DNA of 53,537 nt from Oscillospiraceae bacterium (lineage in GTDB: Bacteria; Bacillota; Clostridia; Oscillospirales; CAG-382). The notes under the pieces are model-generated. The model had not been told where the DNA came from. It saw only the letters and a list, made by a program, of their open reading frames with translations, and did not search any database. The position numbers and the translations under genes were made by a program. This document shows, one piece after another, positions 53,315-53,537 of the stretch. Within the stretch, counting starts at the first letter, position 1. Each line of letters begins with the position of its first letter. Where the stretch lies: positions 1-53,537 of the forward strand of contig SVTM01000018.1 of assembly GCA_015063785.1 (NCBI GenBank), in the 5' to 3' direction.

Positions 53315-53537
53315 TTATTTAGTGATAGTAACCGTCTTTGTGGGATCGTCCCAAGCAACGTCGCAACCGAAGCTTTCGGCAATGGCACGAACAGGAACGA
53401 GAGTTCTGGAATCAACGATCTGTGCAGGAACGTCAAGAGCCTTGTCTGCGCCGTTTACGTTGATCGAAGCCTGACCGATTGTGAGCTTTACAGTTGTGTC
53501 GCCCTTTACGGATGTAACTGTCTTTGTAGCGTCATCC
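53315..53537 (-). CDS. Stalk-domain (copper amine oxidase N-domain) protein, 3' end only
   Basis: The frame is open from the right edge to TAA at 53315-53317 and gives the last 74 residues. LTIGQASINVNGADKALDVP, SRTLVPVRAIAESFG and DVAWDDPTKTVTITK are the hallmarks of the copper amine oxidase N-terminal/stalk domain, common in secreted proteins of Clostridia, where it binds or displays at the cell surface rather than oxidising amines. The N terminus and any signal peptide lie outside the window. Confidence 0.9.
   Translation of the reverse strand, partial: DDATKTVTSVKGDTTVKLTIGQASINVNGADKALDVPAQIVDSRTLVPVRAIAESFGCDVAWDDPTKTVTITK

Noticed and set aside
1..53537. CRISPR arrays, tRNA or rRNA genes, insertion sequences, attachment sites
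   Set aside because: No regularly spaced repeats, no tRNA-like cloverleaf, no rRNA segments, no transposase or integrase frame was recognised by reading. topB alone is not evidence for a conjugative element.

Overview
The window reads as a chromosomal segment of an anaerobic, low-to-medium GC Gram-positive bacterium of the class Clostridia (Bacillota), probably a gut or rumen polysaccharide fermenter. The support is the miaA-sepF-ylmH-divIVA-ileS-lspA-rluD order typical of Firmicutes, an uninterrupted sporulation sigma factor K gene with its pro-sequence, a single-chain pyruvate:ferredoxin oxidoreductase, a two-subunit transketolase, an infC-rpmI-rplT operon with a leader attenuator, strong AGGAGG-type ribosome binding sites, and several sugar-hydrolase genes whose products lack signal peptides. 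No rRNA, tRNA, CRISPR array, insertion sequence or phage structural gene was recognised.

Layout. 1-2.6 kb (+): the end of a small helix-turn-helix gene, a Cys-containing small protein, a double zinc-ribbon membrane-anchored protein and an SPFH/GYF_2 protein; the last two resemble the Bacillus YdjG/YdjI membrane-stress module. 2.8-7.3 kb (-): an IclR regulator, a GH2 beta-mannosidase-like enzyme and an aldo/keto reductase in one operon with a clear promoter and a candidate operator. 7.4-8.9 kb (-): infC-rpmI-rplT, with an apparent AUA start on infC and an L20-type attenuator. 8.9-17.2 kb (-): ftsE-ftsX, an EnvC-like M23 hydrolase, a CtpA-like protease, smpB, an unknown gene, a cysteine-synthase-like gene and a GH42 beta-galactosidase, closely spaced. 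17.4-23 kb (+): a cytosolic beta-helix protein coupled to a CopA-type copper ATPase with a C-terminal CopZ-like domain, then an orphan HTH protein. 23-28.6 kb (-): a nucleotide-sugar-epimerase-like SDR, then GH28, a lipoprotein, rnhA, metY and metA as one overlapping gene string.

28.7-34.9 kb: pyruvate:ferredoxin oxidoreductase (-), sigK (+), and a compact redox/Fe-S trio (-) of an Mrp-type ATPase, a C_GCAxxG_C_C protein and a mini ferredoxin-thioredoxin-reductase-like protein. 35-36.3 kb (+): an FAD-dependent oxidoreductase. 36.4-47.8 kb (-): the miaA to transketolase block, which holds the septum-placement genes sepF and divIVA. 48-53.3 kb (+): a ThuA-like protein, a MATE transporter, an aldose-1-epimerase-like protein and topoisomerase III. 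The window closes in a minus-strand stalk-domain (copper amine oxidase N-domain) protein that is cut by the edge.

How the parts fit together. Oligosaccharides are imported by systems outside this window, cut in the cytosol (GH2, GH42, GH28), epimerised or reduced, and passed to the pentose phosphate and pyruvate routes (transketolase, PFOR). Methionine is made by the O-acetylhomoserine route (metA with Glu111, plus metY). Cell division is covered twice, by FtsEX with an envelope hydrolase and by SepF/DivIVA. Every intergenic gap is shorter than 300 bases; the larger ones hold the promoters and terminators listed. The strongest candidates for something undescribed are the redox trio, the zinc-ribbon/SPFH pair, the beta-helix-CopA pairing and the orphan HTH protein. 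None of these is proven to be a new system by sequence alone.
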